Below are positions 35,714 through 45,086 of a stretch of DNA of 64,000 nucleotides, one piece after another; position 1 is the stretch's first letter, and each line of letters begins with the position of its first letter. The notes under the pieces were generated by a model. It saw only the letters and a program-made list of their open reading frames with translations. It was not told the origin of the DNA and did no database searches. The position numbers were made by a program, and so were the translations under genes. Source of the stretch: JADJLQ01 sp031417835 (GTDB lineage: Bacteria; Bacteroidota; Bacteroidia; Chitinophagales; Saprospiraceae); contig JANOWJ010000016.1 of the NCBI GenBank assembly GCA_031417835.1, positions 25,664 to 89,663 on the forward strand, read 5' to 3'.

Positions 35714-38536
35714 ATGAATCCTCGTATTTTAACCGAAATAATTTTATTTCTTTATGAAGGTATAGTTCATGCTCAAGTGCATGGTACAGTCTCTGATCGA
35801 TCGACCAAGGAAAAACTAGTAGGAGCATCCATAATTATAAAAGGAAAAAACCTAGGTACCATCTCAGATACCGAAGGACGATTTGAGGTACTTGCAGTGT
35901 CCGGGGATCTATTAGAGCTAAGTTATATAGGCTATAAAAACAAAACGATTGCGATCAGCCCTGAAGGATCAGAGCTTCAAGTATATCTAGAATCGGATCC
36001 TCAACAGTTGGAGGAGGTCATCATCACGGGTGTATTTGATCCAAGAAAAAGGATAGAGTCATCAGTGGCTATCACTACGATTACTACCAAACAATTGCAG
36101 TATATCGTACCCAATAGTTCCTCGGAGTTGTTAAGAATGGTACCTGGCGTATTTGTGCAATCCGCCCGGGGTGAGTTGCGCAATCAGATTTACTCCCGAG
36201 GTATGGTTTTTGATGGGAGTGTATACTATATTTCCATGCAGGAAGATGGGTTGCCGATGGTATCTGGTCAAAGTGGCAATCCCGGTGGTTATCTACGATC
36301 CGACATAGGTCTTCAAAAGATAGAAGCCGTGCGAGGTGGTTCTGCATCTATTTTAGGGGTGAATGCGCCAGGAGGTATATTTAATTATATCTCTAAGTCC
36401 GGAGGTGACCAATTTGAAGGTATGATTTCTTCCAGAGTGGGCTTAGAGGGCAATGGTAGAAATCCTTATCTGCGTATGGAAGGCTCTATGGGAGGTCCTT
36501 TAAGCAATGACAAATCGTGGACTTACCATATAGGGGGACATTATAGACGGGCTGATGGGGCAAAATACCCTGGCTATCCGTTGAGTCACGGAGGACAAAT
36601 CAAATGGAATATCGTCAAAACCTACTCCTCAGGATCCTTAAAGTTTTATGCAAAATGGCTGGATGATCACACCAAAGATTTTGAATTTACACCGACCAGA
36701 GATTTTGATAAACCCCGACCGGCCGGCCAGTTTAAGAATTATAGTTCAGTGCTCATCGATGCGGTACAACTGACGATTCCGTCCAGTGGTGATGGTGTGC
36801 GCACTATAGATTACGACAGTCGGGATCTTAATCATTTAAAAGATAATTCGTTAAGCTTACACTGGGAGCAGCGATTAGGATCCTCTTGGAAGACTAGTCA
36901 TGCATTGAAGTACGCACAAAAACGATCGACCGATGTAGGTACATTCATTGTGTATCCATCAGATGTCTCATCTTTTTTATTCAATATCGTATTTGATATT
37001 TTTGGCAATCAAGGGAAGTATAAATTTTCTAATGCGGCTACTAAACAAGTCTACGGTACACTCACGCATGATTTTACCTCATCGGCTGCTTTTACTTTTG
37101 ATGGCAACCTACCAGGTGCTGACATTATATCCAATGGTGTGTTTTTTACGCCCCTCTATTATGTAGACTCCAAATTGAATGATTTTTTTTATCAAGGCAC
37201 GGTTAGTAAAACGTGGAATACGATGAAGGTCACCGGTGGCTTATATTCGAACAAAAGTCGAACTCGATATTATAATGCAAGTGCAAGTAGCGGGACGGGC
37301 CTATCGACGATAGAAGACAAACCCCAATTGATAGCCATTGAATATGCTCCTGCTGATGGTGGCCCTGTACAACATTATACGGATCCATTGGGAGTCTCCG
37401 GATATAACTATGGACCAATCTATGCTCAATACAATGATGTCAAAACCTGGGATAACGCATTGTTTATTGGACATCAATGGGATATTAACTCCCGATTAAA
37501 TTTAGACTGGGGAGCGCGCTATGAATGGTTTCGTTTTTCCAATAGTTATCGGGTACCCACGGCAAATCAAAAATCTACTTCAGGTGGATTTGATAAAAAC
37601 CCACTCACTATTTATGATAATTATTCCGGGGCATTGACGGCTCCTGTATTTTATAAAAAACGATCCGATGCATATTCCCATAGTGGTGGGCTCAACTACA
37701 AGCATAATAAAAATCTGGCTTTTTATGTCCGATATTCTAATGGAAGCAAGGTGGCAGATATCAGTACCTATACGGCTAGTCAGGATGCCGGCTCATCTGC
37801 CAATGTATTACCTCAAGAAACGATCCAATTGGAAGGAGGGGTAAAGTATCAATCAAAAACTGTAGGTATAACTGTGACACCATTCCTAAGTATATTAGCG
37901 GATGTGCCTTATGCTACATTTGCAAGCAATAGCGTAGGCTCCAACGCTACGTTTTACAATTTGCCGGTATTATACAATAAAGCACATGCCACTGGCATCG
38001 AATTGGAAGCAAGTATACAAATCAACCCTCAATGGAACATTAGATCGAATGCGGTGATACAACAGTTTTACACGGATAAATATCAGACCTGGAATACCAA
38101 TGATCTTGGACCTCAGGACGATATCATCATAGATCAATCTGGCAAAAAAATCAGCTATTATGCTGCACCCTATATCATAAATATCACCCCATCGTATCAA
38201 CACAAAAAAATATATGCCGGCCTCAATTGGTATAGCCTGGCCCGTCGCACAGCCAATATCAATGAAGCTTTTTATCTCCCAGCCTTTAGTCAGTTTGATC
38301 TTAACCTCAGTTATGCACTGAATAAAAGGATAAACCTCAAATGCAGTATCAATAATCTATTCGATCATTTTGGCGTGATGGATTGGACAGCTCCTATATT
38401 AAACGGCGTTTTTTTCGGCACCTTCGATACGGGATCAGTTACCAAAGAAACGATAAAACAAAACCCCAATGCGAACTACTACACGATGGCCATTCAACCT
38501 CGTGCTTTTTTCCTGGACTGCACCATCAAACTATAA
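35714..38536 (+). CDS. TonB-dependent outer-membrane receptor
   Basis: A 940-residue receptor. A carboxypeptidase-D-like domain (VHGTVSDRSTKEKLVGASI) is followed by a plug (EEVIITGVFDPRKR, ELLRMVPGVFVQSARGELRN) and a long barrel. It ends in FFLDCTIKL, close to a C-terminal aromatic strand. No SusD gene is beside it and the plug is not SusC-like, so a siderophore or small-molecule substrate is more likely than a glycan (inference). The presumed signal peptide (MNPRILTEIILFLYEGIVHA) contains a Glu and is weak. The sensor kinase gene begins 6 bases after the stop, so the receptor and the two-kinase cluster may form one operon. Confidence 0.9.
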   Translation: MNPRILTEIILFLYEGIVHAQVHGTVSDRSTKEKLVGASIIIKGKNLGTISDTEGRFEVLAVSGDLLELSYIGYKNKTIAISPEGSELQVYLESDPQQLEEVIITGVFDPRKRIESSVAITTITTKQLQYIVPNSSSELLRMVPGVFVQSARGELRNQIYSRGMVFDGSVYYISMQEDGLPMVSGQSGNPGGYLRSDIGLQKIEAVRGGSASILGVNAPGGIFNYISKSGGDQFEGMISSRVGLEGNGRNPYLRMEGSMGGPLSNDKSWTYHIGGHYRRADGAKYPGYPLSHGGQIKWNIVKTYSSGSLKFYAKWLDDHTKDFEFTPTRDFDKPRPAGQFKNYSSVLIDAVQLTIPSSGDGVRTIDYDSRDLNHLKDNSLSLHWEQRLGSSWKTSHALKYAQKRSTDVGTFIVYPSDVSSFLFNIVFDIFGNQGKYKFSNAATKQVYGTLTHDFTSSAAFTFDGNLPGADIISNGVFFTPLYYVDSKLNDFFYQGTVSKTWNTMKVTGGLYSNKSRTRYYNASASSGTGLSTIEDKPQLIAIEYAPADGGPVQHYTDPLGVSGYNYGPIYAQYNDVKTWDNALFIGHQWDINSRLNLDWGARYEWFRFSNSYRVPTANQKSTSGGFDKNPLTIYDNYSGALTAPVFYKKRSDAYSHSGGLNYKHNKNLAFYVRYSNGSKVADISTYTASQDAGSSANVLPQETIQLEGGVKYQSKTVGITVTPFLSILADVPYATFASNSVGSNATFYNLPVLYNKAHATGIELEASIQINPQWNIRSNAVIQQFYTDKYQTWNTNDLGPQDDIIIDQSGKKISYYAAPYIINITPSYQHKKIYAGLNWYSLARRTANINEAFYLPAFSQFDLNLSYALNKRINLKCSINNLFDHFGVMDWTAPILNGVFFGTFDTGSVTKETIKQNPNANYYTMAIQPRAFFLDCTIKL

Positions 38537-38542
38537 TTAATT

Positions 38543-40630
38543 ATGAACTGTGCACTGCGATCACATATATCAAAATCGGTACTTATCCTAATTATACTAC
38601 TGTCGTGCACGACAAATAGTTATGCGCAATATGACAAGCATCGGGTAGATAGTCTTTTGCAAAAATTAGCTCAACATCCTCAAAAAGACACCACACGGAT
38701 AGACATTCTAGCCTGGCTCGGTGAGGTTGAGAGCTTAGATCACGAGAAATCTATAGCGTATTTAAAAGAAGCGATAGACATAGCAAAAAAAATAAAAAAC
38801 AATCGGGTAATCGGACTTTGGACAATGTTGGGTTGGTCCTATATGAATCACGATGATTACCCAAGATCTATCGCGGCGTTTCAGGCACTCTTTAACGTGT
38901 CTAAGCCGGAGACCGAGGTTTATGCTGCGGCATATCACTTTATTGGTATGAACTACAAGGCCCAGGGGGATTGGGAGAAAGCTCTAAGTTATACGATGGC
39001 AGGCTATGAGATGGACCAACGGGTAAAAGCTAAAGGAATCATACTAGATCAACGCAATGATGTCGGTACTCCATGGAATCTAGGTGAAATCTATCTCAAA
39101 AAAAATGTCCCGGATACGGCATTGATGTATGGTCGAAGGGGTTATGAGGTGTTGACAGAGGTGGATACATCTATCCAAGAACAATTTAGGCCCATGATCA
39201 CCCGATTATTGGCAAATACATTTATTCTACTCCATCAAAAAGACTCAGCCAAAAAATATCTGGATGAAGCGATTAGTTCTACTGGTCCATGGGTCTGGGC
39301 GGCCAACCAAACTATCGAAAACACATTGGCTTTGGCTAAATGGTACTTACAATTTGGGTCGTTGGATTCAGCACTATCCAAAAGCACTATTGCCTATGAA
39401 GCAGCTAAAAAGTATTCTTATTTCGAAACGATGTATCAAGCAGCCCAGATCATGCGCCAATCGGTTGAAAAAAAGGGACTTTATGCCTTAGCATTGCAAT
39501 ACAATGATCTGGCCATCGCCGTCAAAGACTCTATGCAGGGTGTTGATAAAATCAAAAAGTCGCAGGCTATGCACTACGAGCGGCAATTGGGAGAACAGCA
39601 TACTGAAAATCTTCAAAAACAACTGACGCTTAATAATAGAATCAAGCTCTTAGGATTGTCTAGTTTGTTTATCGGCCTGGGAGGAATCTCGCTATATAGA
39701 AATAATCAACGGCGTAAAAAAACGATTTCTACACTAAATAAGCAAAATGGCATTATAGAAACTCAAAAAGTACAACTGCAGAGCTATATTGAAGACCTCC
39801 GGGATAAACAAACGCAACTCATCCATGCTGAAAAAATGGCTTCTCTTGGCGAACTTACTGCAGGCATAGCCCACGAAATTCAAAACCCATTAAACTTTGT
39901 CAATAATTTTTCCGAAATCAATAAAGAATTAATTTTTGAATTAAAAGAAGAGTTACTTAAAGATAAAGATCAAAAGCAAGCATCGAATGTCATAGAGCTG
40001 CTGAATGATATGGAATCCAATACCTCTAAAATTTATCTCCATGGTAAAAGAGCTGAGTCTATAGTGCGGTCGATGCTGGAACACTCGCAAGCTAAGCCGG
40101 GACAAAAACTGGAGTGCGATCTCAATGCACTCGCTGAAGAATTTCTTAAGCTGAGTTATCATGTCGCTCGAGCAAAAGATAAAACACTTTCTTCCGACGA
40201 CCTGGCGCAGGTAGGATTCAATGCAAACCTTATTACAGAACTTGACCCAAGTATACCCACTTTGAGCATCATACCTTCTGATGTCGGTCGAGTCCTGCTC
40301 AATATTTTTAATAATGCGTTTTATTCCATGGGCGAAAAAGAAAAAAAACTAGGCAATGCCTATCTTCCTACCCTTCTGATACGATCGCAAGTCAAGGATC
40401 ATCATGTTGAAATAATTATTAAGGATAATGGGCTAGGTATCGCCGAAAACATTCGCTCCAAAATATTTCAGCCCTTTTTTACGACTAAGCCTACAGGCCA
40501 TGGGACGGGATTGGGTTTATCCTTGAGTTATGACATTATTACGAAAGCTCATGGTGGAACCCTTGAGGTGGCATCCGTAGAGGGGGAATATTGTGAATTT
40601 AAAATTAGTTTACCGGCTGATATAATCTAA
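38543..40630 (+). CDS. TPR-sensor histidine kinase (HisKA type)
   Basis: A 695-residue kinase. A signal-type N-terminus (SVLILIILLSCTTNSYA) precedes TPR-like repeats (KSIAYLKEAIDIAKK, SIAAFQALFNVSK, KALSYTMAGYEM), one transmembrane helix near residues 368-384, a coiled coil, then HisKA with His444 in AGIAHEIQNPLN. The HATPase has LLNIFNNAFYSM and TGHGTGLGLSLSYDI. No receiver domain is fused. The closest regulator, at 42601, is LytTR-type and fits the next kinase better, so this kinase may lack an adjacent partner. Confidence 0.92.
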   Translation: MNCALRSHISKSVLILIILLSCTTNSYAQYDKHRVDSLLQKLAQHPQKDTTRIDILAWLGEVESLDHEKSIAYLKEAIDIAKKIKNNRVIGLWTMLGWSYMNHDDYPRSIAAFQALFNVSKPETEVYAAAYHFIGMNYKAQGDWEKALSYTMAGYEMDQRVKAKGIILDQRNDVGTPWNLGEIYLKKNVPDTALMYGRRGYEVLTEVDTSIQEQFRPMITRLLANTFILLHQKDSAKKYLDEAISSTGPWVWAANQTIENTLALAKWYLQFGSLDSALSKSTIAYEAAKKYSYFETMYQAAQIMRQSVEKKGLYALALQYNDLAIAVKDSMQGVDKIKKSQAMHYERQLGEQHTENLQKQLTLNNRIKLLGLSSLFIGLGGISLYRNNQRRKKTISTLNKQNGIIETQKVQLQSYIEDLRDKQTQLIHAEKMASLGELTAGIAHEIQNPLNFVNNFSEINKELIFELKEELLKDKDQKQASNVIELLNDMESNTSKIYLHGKRAESIVRSMLEHSQAKPGQKLECDLNALAEEFLKLSYHVARAKDKTLSSDDLAQVGFNANLITELDPSIPTLSIIPSDVGRVLLNIFNNAFYSMGEKEKKLGNAYLPTLLIRSQVKDHHVEIIIKDNGLGIAENIRSKIFQPFFTTKPTGHGTGLGLSLSYDIITKAHGGTLEVASVEGEYCEFKISLPADII

Positions 40631-40738
40631 TGGAATCAATGCATCAGGATAAACTAATCAATGAACCATACGAAGTGGTCGACACAACATGCTAGATAGA
40701 ATTATTTTTAACTACTTTTAGATCAAATAGTGGTATCG

Positions 40739-42604
40739 ATGCGGATTAGTTTGTTGTTCACTTGTTTCATGTTCGCTTTCACTCGCTCTCGGGCACAAGA
40801 TGACATTCTGTACAAAGACGATAGCCTCAATCAAATTCTACTACAAAACGCACATGATACGACCAAAATTCAAACATACCAGACCCTGATCGAGCTGTGG
40901 AAAAACGGTGACTTTAATAGGACTATTGAGTATATAAAAAAAGCAATCGAATTCTGCGAAAAAAACAATCCACCCATACCGTCGAGTGGATTTAAAGCCC
41001 AACTTGGATTTCAATACATGCAAGTCGGAGATGCCGTACGATCCATAGAAGTCTTTCAACAATTAAAAACAGAGGCAGAACAATTAAATGAAGAGTACTA
41101 TCATGTAGTGCTGGCATTTATAGCAATGAATTATGAAAATTTAGGAGATGTTTCAAAAGCACTAGAGTATCAGATTCAAGCAAGCATCATATATGAGCGA
41201 TTGTTAGCACACGACAGTGTCGTAGACCGTCGGGGAATATTAGGTAATCCGCAAAAGACAGCGGTCTACTACTTGAAACTAAATCAAATAGACTCTGCTT
41301 TGTTCTACGGGCTACAAGGACTAAATCGATTAAAAAAAGAACCACTAAATGATTATAATCGCTTTTTTAGTTGGTATATCAAGACGACCCTTGGTGATAT
41401 TTATGCCAAGCTTAAGGATTATGATCAGGCACTTTCGTTTTATACCCAGGCGCTTGTCGAAATTAAAATGAATAATGTCAAGGAAGATTTACCATCCGTG
41501 TATCTTGGACTGGCGCGACTGTACACTGAGCGTAAGTCATATTCATTGGCAAAGCAGTATGGGATACAAGCATATCTAATAGCCGATACCCTTCACCTGT
41601 ATCCCTTGGTAAAAGAAAGTGCTTTTTTCTTAAAGCAGTTGTACGGTGACCTTAAAATCACGGACTCGGCTCTTCATTTTTATGAAATCGCTATAGCCGC
41701 CAAAGACACGATCACTAATACCAGTGTCCTACGCACGATCGATGCGATGGAATATGCAGAGGAAAAAAGAAATCAGGAAATAAAAACACTACAACAAGAA
41801 AAAGGTCATCAAAAAAAACAATTGTACTTGTTTTTTGGGATCCTAATAGCTCTATTTATGTTAGGATTGCTGTATCAAAAAAATCGAATCAAGCAGAAAA
41901 CCAATCAGATATTGGTATTTGAGAATAAAGAAATCTTTTTGCAGCGAGATCGACTTTTACAGGACATCGAACGATTTGAAATGCAAGCCCTCAAAGCGCA
42001 GCTCAATCCACATTTTATTTTTAATTGCCTCAATAGTATCGATGCCTTCATATATTCCAATGATAAGTATAAGGCTACTACCTATCTTAATAAATTTGCA
42101 AAGTTACTCCGCAATATTTTAGATGGAAGTTATACCAATACAGTGAGTATAAACCGAGATATTCAATCCCTGAAGCTCTACATCGAATTGGAAGAACTCC
42201 GCAATAATTATAGTTTTAAAACCAGCTATGACCTGGATCCTTTTCTAGAGGAATCAGGGCTCGAAGTGCCACCATTGATCGTACAACCCCTGGTGGAAAA
42301 TGCAATCATCCATGGTTTAAAAAACAGAGGCGACACGGGTGGAATATTAAAAATCTCGATAAAAAAAGTCGCTGATACATTGCAGTACATTATCGAGGAT
42401 AATGGAGTCGGTAGATCAGCAGCCCATCACACGAATCAAACCAGATCTACAGATGACAAATCCTATGGTATGACCTTAGCCCAATCCAGAATAAAAATGT
42501 TTAATCATGAAGAGCACCCCAGCATCATCATCGAAGATGTGTTGAATGGTGAGGTGATAGCTGGAACAAAAGTGACGGTAAATCTTAAATTAAAACAGAT
42601 ATGA
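40739..42604 (+). CDS. TPR-sensor LytS-like histidine kinase
   Basis: A 621-residue kinase with a signal-type N-terminus (ISLLFTCFMFAFTRSRA), TPR-like repeats aligned with those of the preceding kinase (MNYENLGDVSKALEYQIQ), one helix (LYLFFGILIALFMLGLLY), a coiled coil, and a His_kinase/LytS domain with His425 in LNPHFIFNCLNS. The HATPase has VPPLIVQPLVENAIIHG and DNGVGRS. The start is ATG 40739; a GTG three codons upstream is possible. Its stop overlaps the LytTR regulator start as ATGA, so they are a coupled pair. Confidence 0.93.
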   Translation: MRISLLFTCFMFAFTRSRAQDDILYKDDSLNQILLQNAHDTTKIQTYQTLIELWKNGDFNRTIEYIKKAIEFCEKNNPPIPSSGFKAQLGFQYMQVGDAVRSIEVFQQLKTEAEQLNEEYYHVVLAFIAMNYENLGDVSKALEYQIQASIIYERLLAHDSVVDRRGILGNPQKTAVYYLKLNQIDSALFYGLQGLNRLKKEPLNDYNRFFSWYIKTTLGDIYAKLKDYDQALSFYTQALVEIKMNNVKEDLPSVYLGLARLYTERKSYSLAKQYGIQAYLIADTLHLYPLVKESAFFLKQLYGDLKITDSALHFYEIAIAAKDTITNTSVLRTIDAMEYAEEKRNQEIKTLQQEKGHQKKQLYLFFGILIALFMLGLLYQKNRIKQKTNQILVFENKEIFLQRDRLLQDIERFEMQALKAQLNPHFIFNCLNSIDAFIYSNDKYKATTYLNKFAKLLRNILDGSYTNTVSINRDIQSLKLYIELEELRNNYSFKTSYDLDPFLEESGLEVPPLIVQPLVENAIIHGLKNRGDTGGILKISIKKVADTLQYIIEDNGVGRSAAHHTNQTRSTDDKSYGMTLAQSRIKMFNHEEHPSIIIEDVLNGEVIAGTKVTVNLKLKQI

Positions 42605-43332
42605 TCTCCGCGGTGATTATTGACGATGAGATGCATGGCCGCCTGGCGTTGCGAGAAAAGCTGAAACTATTTTGCCCGGATGTCGAGGTAGTGGCGGAAG
42701 CTGAAAATGGTAGACTTGGTTTAGAAATTATTAAAAAGTATAAACCGGAAATCATTTTTTTGGATGTTGAAATGCCTGAGATGTCTGGCTTTGAGATGTT
42801 ATCTAATCTAAAAGATCGAACCGGCCATATCATCTTTACGACAGCATACAATCAGTATGCTATCAAGGCTATAAAACATGCGGCCTTCGACTATCTTTTG
42901 AAACCGATAGATATAGAGGATTTAAAAAGCACTATTCAAAAAGCAAGAGACACAGAAATCACGGACGAACGAAAAGTTTTACTTCATCAAAATAAACCCT
43001 TCTCCAAATTGGCCGTGGCGAGCCTTGAAGGATTACAATTTTTGACTATTGTCGACATTATTCACCTCGAGGCAGATAGCAACTATACTACGTTTTACCT
43101 CAAAGATGGCACTAAATTGATGTCCAGCAAAAGCCTCATCGAGTATGAGGAAATTCTGGAATCACATAATTTTTTCCGATGCCACCATTCGCACCTTATC
43201 AATATGGATTGTGTAAGTAAGTACCTTAAAAATTATGGCGGCCAGATTCAATTGAGCAATGGCACCCAAGTAGATTTATCGAGGCGCAAGAAAAAAGAAT
43301 TTTTAGACAGAGTAGCTGGTAGCAGTAGTTAG
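42601..43332 (+). CDS. LytTR-family response regulator
   Basis: A 243-residue regulator. The receiver has IIDDE at the N-terminus, phospho-acceptor Asp55 (IIFLDVEMPEMSG), Thr-Ala in FTTAYNQYA and Lys in LLKPID. The LytTR DNA-binding domain has IVDIIHLEADSNYTTFYL, FFRCHHSHLINMDCVSKY and a final QVDLSRRKKKEF. All key residues are present. The ATG overlaps the LytS-like stop by 4 bases. It probably controls genes tied to the TonB receptor upstream (inference). Confidence 0.94.
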   Translation: MISAVIIDDEMHGRLALREKLKLFCPDVEVVAEAENGRLGLEIIKKYKPEIIFLDVEMPEMSGFEMLSNLKDRTGHIIFTTAYNQYAIKAIKHAAFDYLLKPIDIEDLKSTIQKARDTEITDERKVLLHQNKPFSKLAVASLEGLQFLTIVDIIHLEADSNYTTFYLKDGTKLMSSKSLIEYEEILESHNFFRCHHSHLINMDCVSKYLKNYGGQIQLSNGTQVDLSRRKKKEFLDRVAGSSS

Positions 43333-43656
43333 ATATTATATAATCTAAGTAGAGAGCTCTCAACCCCCAAAAGTCTATTTTAGTACTAAAAAAATAACTA
43401 AAACTTAAGAAAAATGGGGAAAGCAAAGCTATGGCTTAAAGCGTTTTTATACTAAGCTTACTCGCATCTCAAAAATTAAAAGTACGTTCTCTCTTTTATA
43501 GGTTTTGTGGTCCACCGGATATTCGATATGTGATTTTCGAATCCAACAGAGTTGAACGTATGGTGGGCAGTTTAGTTCTATTCTTAACCTTTACATTTAC
43601 CAATGGTGTTCAGACCCGTCCGATACTCGTGAACATGTCTTTAAAATCAATAATTT
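43333..43656. other. Intergenic stretch before the decayed hydrolase
   Basis: 324 bases with no supportable gene. A GAGAGCTCTC palindrome lies at about 43353-43362, without a T-run. The rest is AT-rich with no recognisable repeat. Confidence 0.4.
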
Positions 43657-44790
43657 ATGAAAAAGGCAATTTTATTTTTATGTGTGATTTTTTATACTTT
43701 TTGTATGAGTGGGCTTGCCCAAAATTTACAAAGGATAGAGTATGGTAAATCAAGCGTAGGTTTCCGGTCTGATGTAGAAACCGACTTTTCACGACCTTCC
43801 CGAGAGCAAGCCGTAATGGGATGAATGATTCAAGTAAACGTATGGTATCCTGCAATACTTAAATCAGAACCGGTCTTCACCTTTAAAAATTATATTGAGC
43901 TAGAAGGAAAAGAAGACCAAAAGAATATCTCCAAAGCACAAAATGATTCCACGAGTCTCCATTTTTTTAAATAATCTAATAAATGGCGGGGCTGATTCTT
44001 TGATGCTAGTCTCTTTTTTCAAAGAGCAGAACAAAACTAAAGCTTTCCATAAAGCCACTTTTCTAAAAAAAGAATACCCCGTAGTGCTGATGATGCATGG
44101 ATCAGCGTTTCAATACCTGTTGCTAGGACAATTTTTAGCCAGTCATGGCATAGTCGTGATCCATGTGCCATATAAAGGGTATTTGCAAAACCAATTTGAT
44201 GTGAACACAGTGGGTATGGAGACCCAAATCAGAGATATAGAATTTGCTTTGTTTTCAACAATTAAAAAATTGGATTTAAGCGTAAAAAGTATTGGTTTGG
44301 TCGGTTACAGTTTCGGCGGCCAATCTGCGGTGGGCCTTGCAGTTCGCAATCCGCTCGTCAAAGGCATAGTGAGCCTTGATGGAGGTATTGGCTCTGATTT
44401 CGGCCCTTATTTATTAGAGCATTTCCCCTTTTTCAACTTGGAAAAACTCACGATGCCTATCATGCACCTTTACAATCCTCATGATAAAGGCGGGAATCTC
44501 AATTGGTTTGATAAAACAATTTATAATCACAATTACTTAATTGGATTAGATCATATGGAGCATGATTTTTTTGGCACTTTTGGTTGGATGGATAGGCATG
44601 TACCCCATCTTTTAGGTAAATCGTATAGTCGAGTAGGTCATACCCCGAGATTATACCGAAAGCAAGTTTAGATTTTTTTAAAAAATGTTTCAATGGCGAG
44701 TTTAATCAATCGCTTAAGCTAAAAAACAATGATTGGATGAAGAAATATATTTTAGCCGAAGATTTTAAGATTAAATCTGCAAAATTCTAA
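43657..44790 (+). pseudogene. Decayed exported alpha/beta hydrolase (PAF-acetylhydrolase/dienelactone hydrolase type)
   Basis: Starts with a signal peptide (MKKAILFLCVIFYTFCMSGL then AQ) and YGKSSVGFRSDVETDFSRP, then meets an in-frame TGA at about 43822 just before MIQVNVWYPA, and stays open to about 43974. The frame changes near 43943 to a segment with VVLMMHGSAF, the nucleophile motif LVGYSFGGQSAVG and IVSLDGGIG, then shifts again near 44650 to continue ASLDFFKKCFNGEFNQ to a TAA at 44788-44790. One stop and two frameshifts are too many for sequencing error, so the gene is probably dead. A shortened product from 43943-44671 cannot be ruled out. Confidence 0.8.
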
Positions 44791-45055
44791 TAAAGTACAA
44801 GTTCAATTAAAACGGTATGACCAATACTTCAGCCCATGAACAAGATGTTTATACGGCTTCAGAAGTTACTGTTACCCATTAGCTCTACATTAGATAAATT
44901 AGTAAAACCTAAAAGCGATTTGGCGATGATGGTTTTTGAAAAAAGTCTTTAAGATTAAACCTAGATTTTAGATAGAAATATTCTTACCAATGATTTTGGC
45001 ATAAAATTATACTAGCCATTAGCTACACGGTGTTTCGTCGCTCAGGTTTATTTTG

Positions 45056-45086
45056 TATATTGTAATCCAATAAAAACACCGTTGTA
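45056..45086 (+). promoter_or_regulatory. Candidate promoter/leader of the S9 peptidase gene
   Basis: TATATTG at 45056-45062 resembles the Bacteroidota -7 element (TAnnTTTG) with mismatches. It is followed by the leader AATCCAATAAAAAC, which recurs before the MFS gene at 51098. Weak evidence. Confidence 0.3.

Noticed and set aside
35714..38536. SusC/SusD glycan-uptake system
   Set aside because: No SusD-like gene next to either TonB receptor, and the plugs do not look SusC-like.
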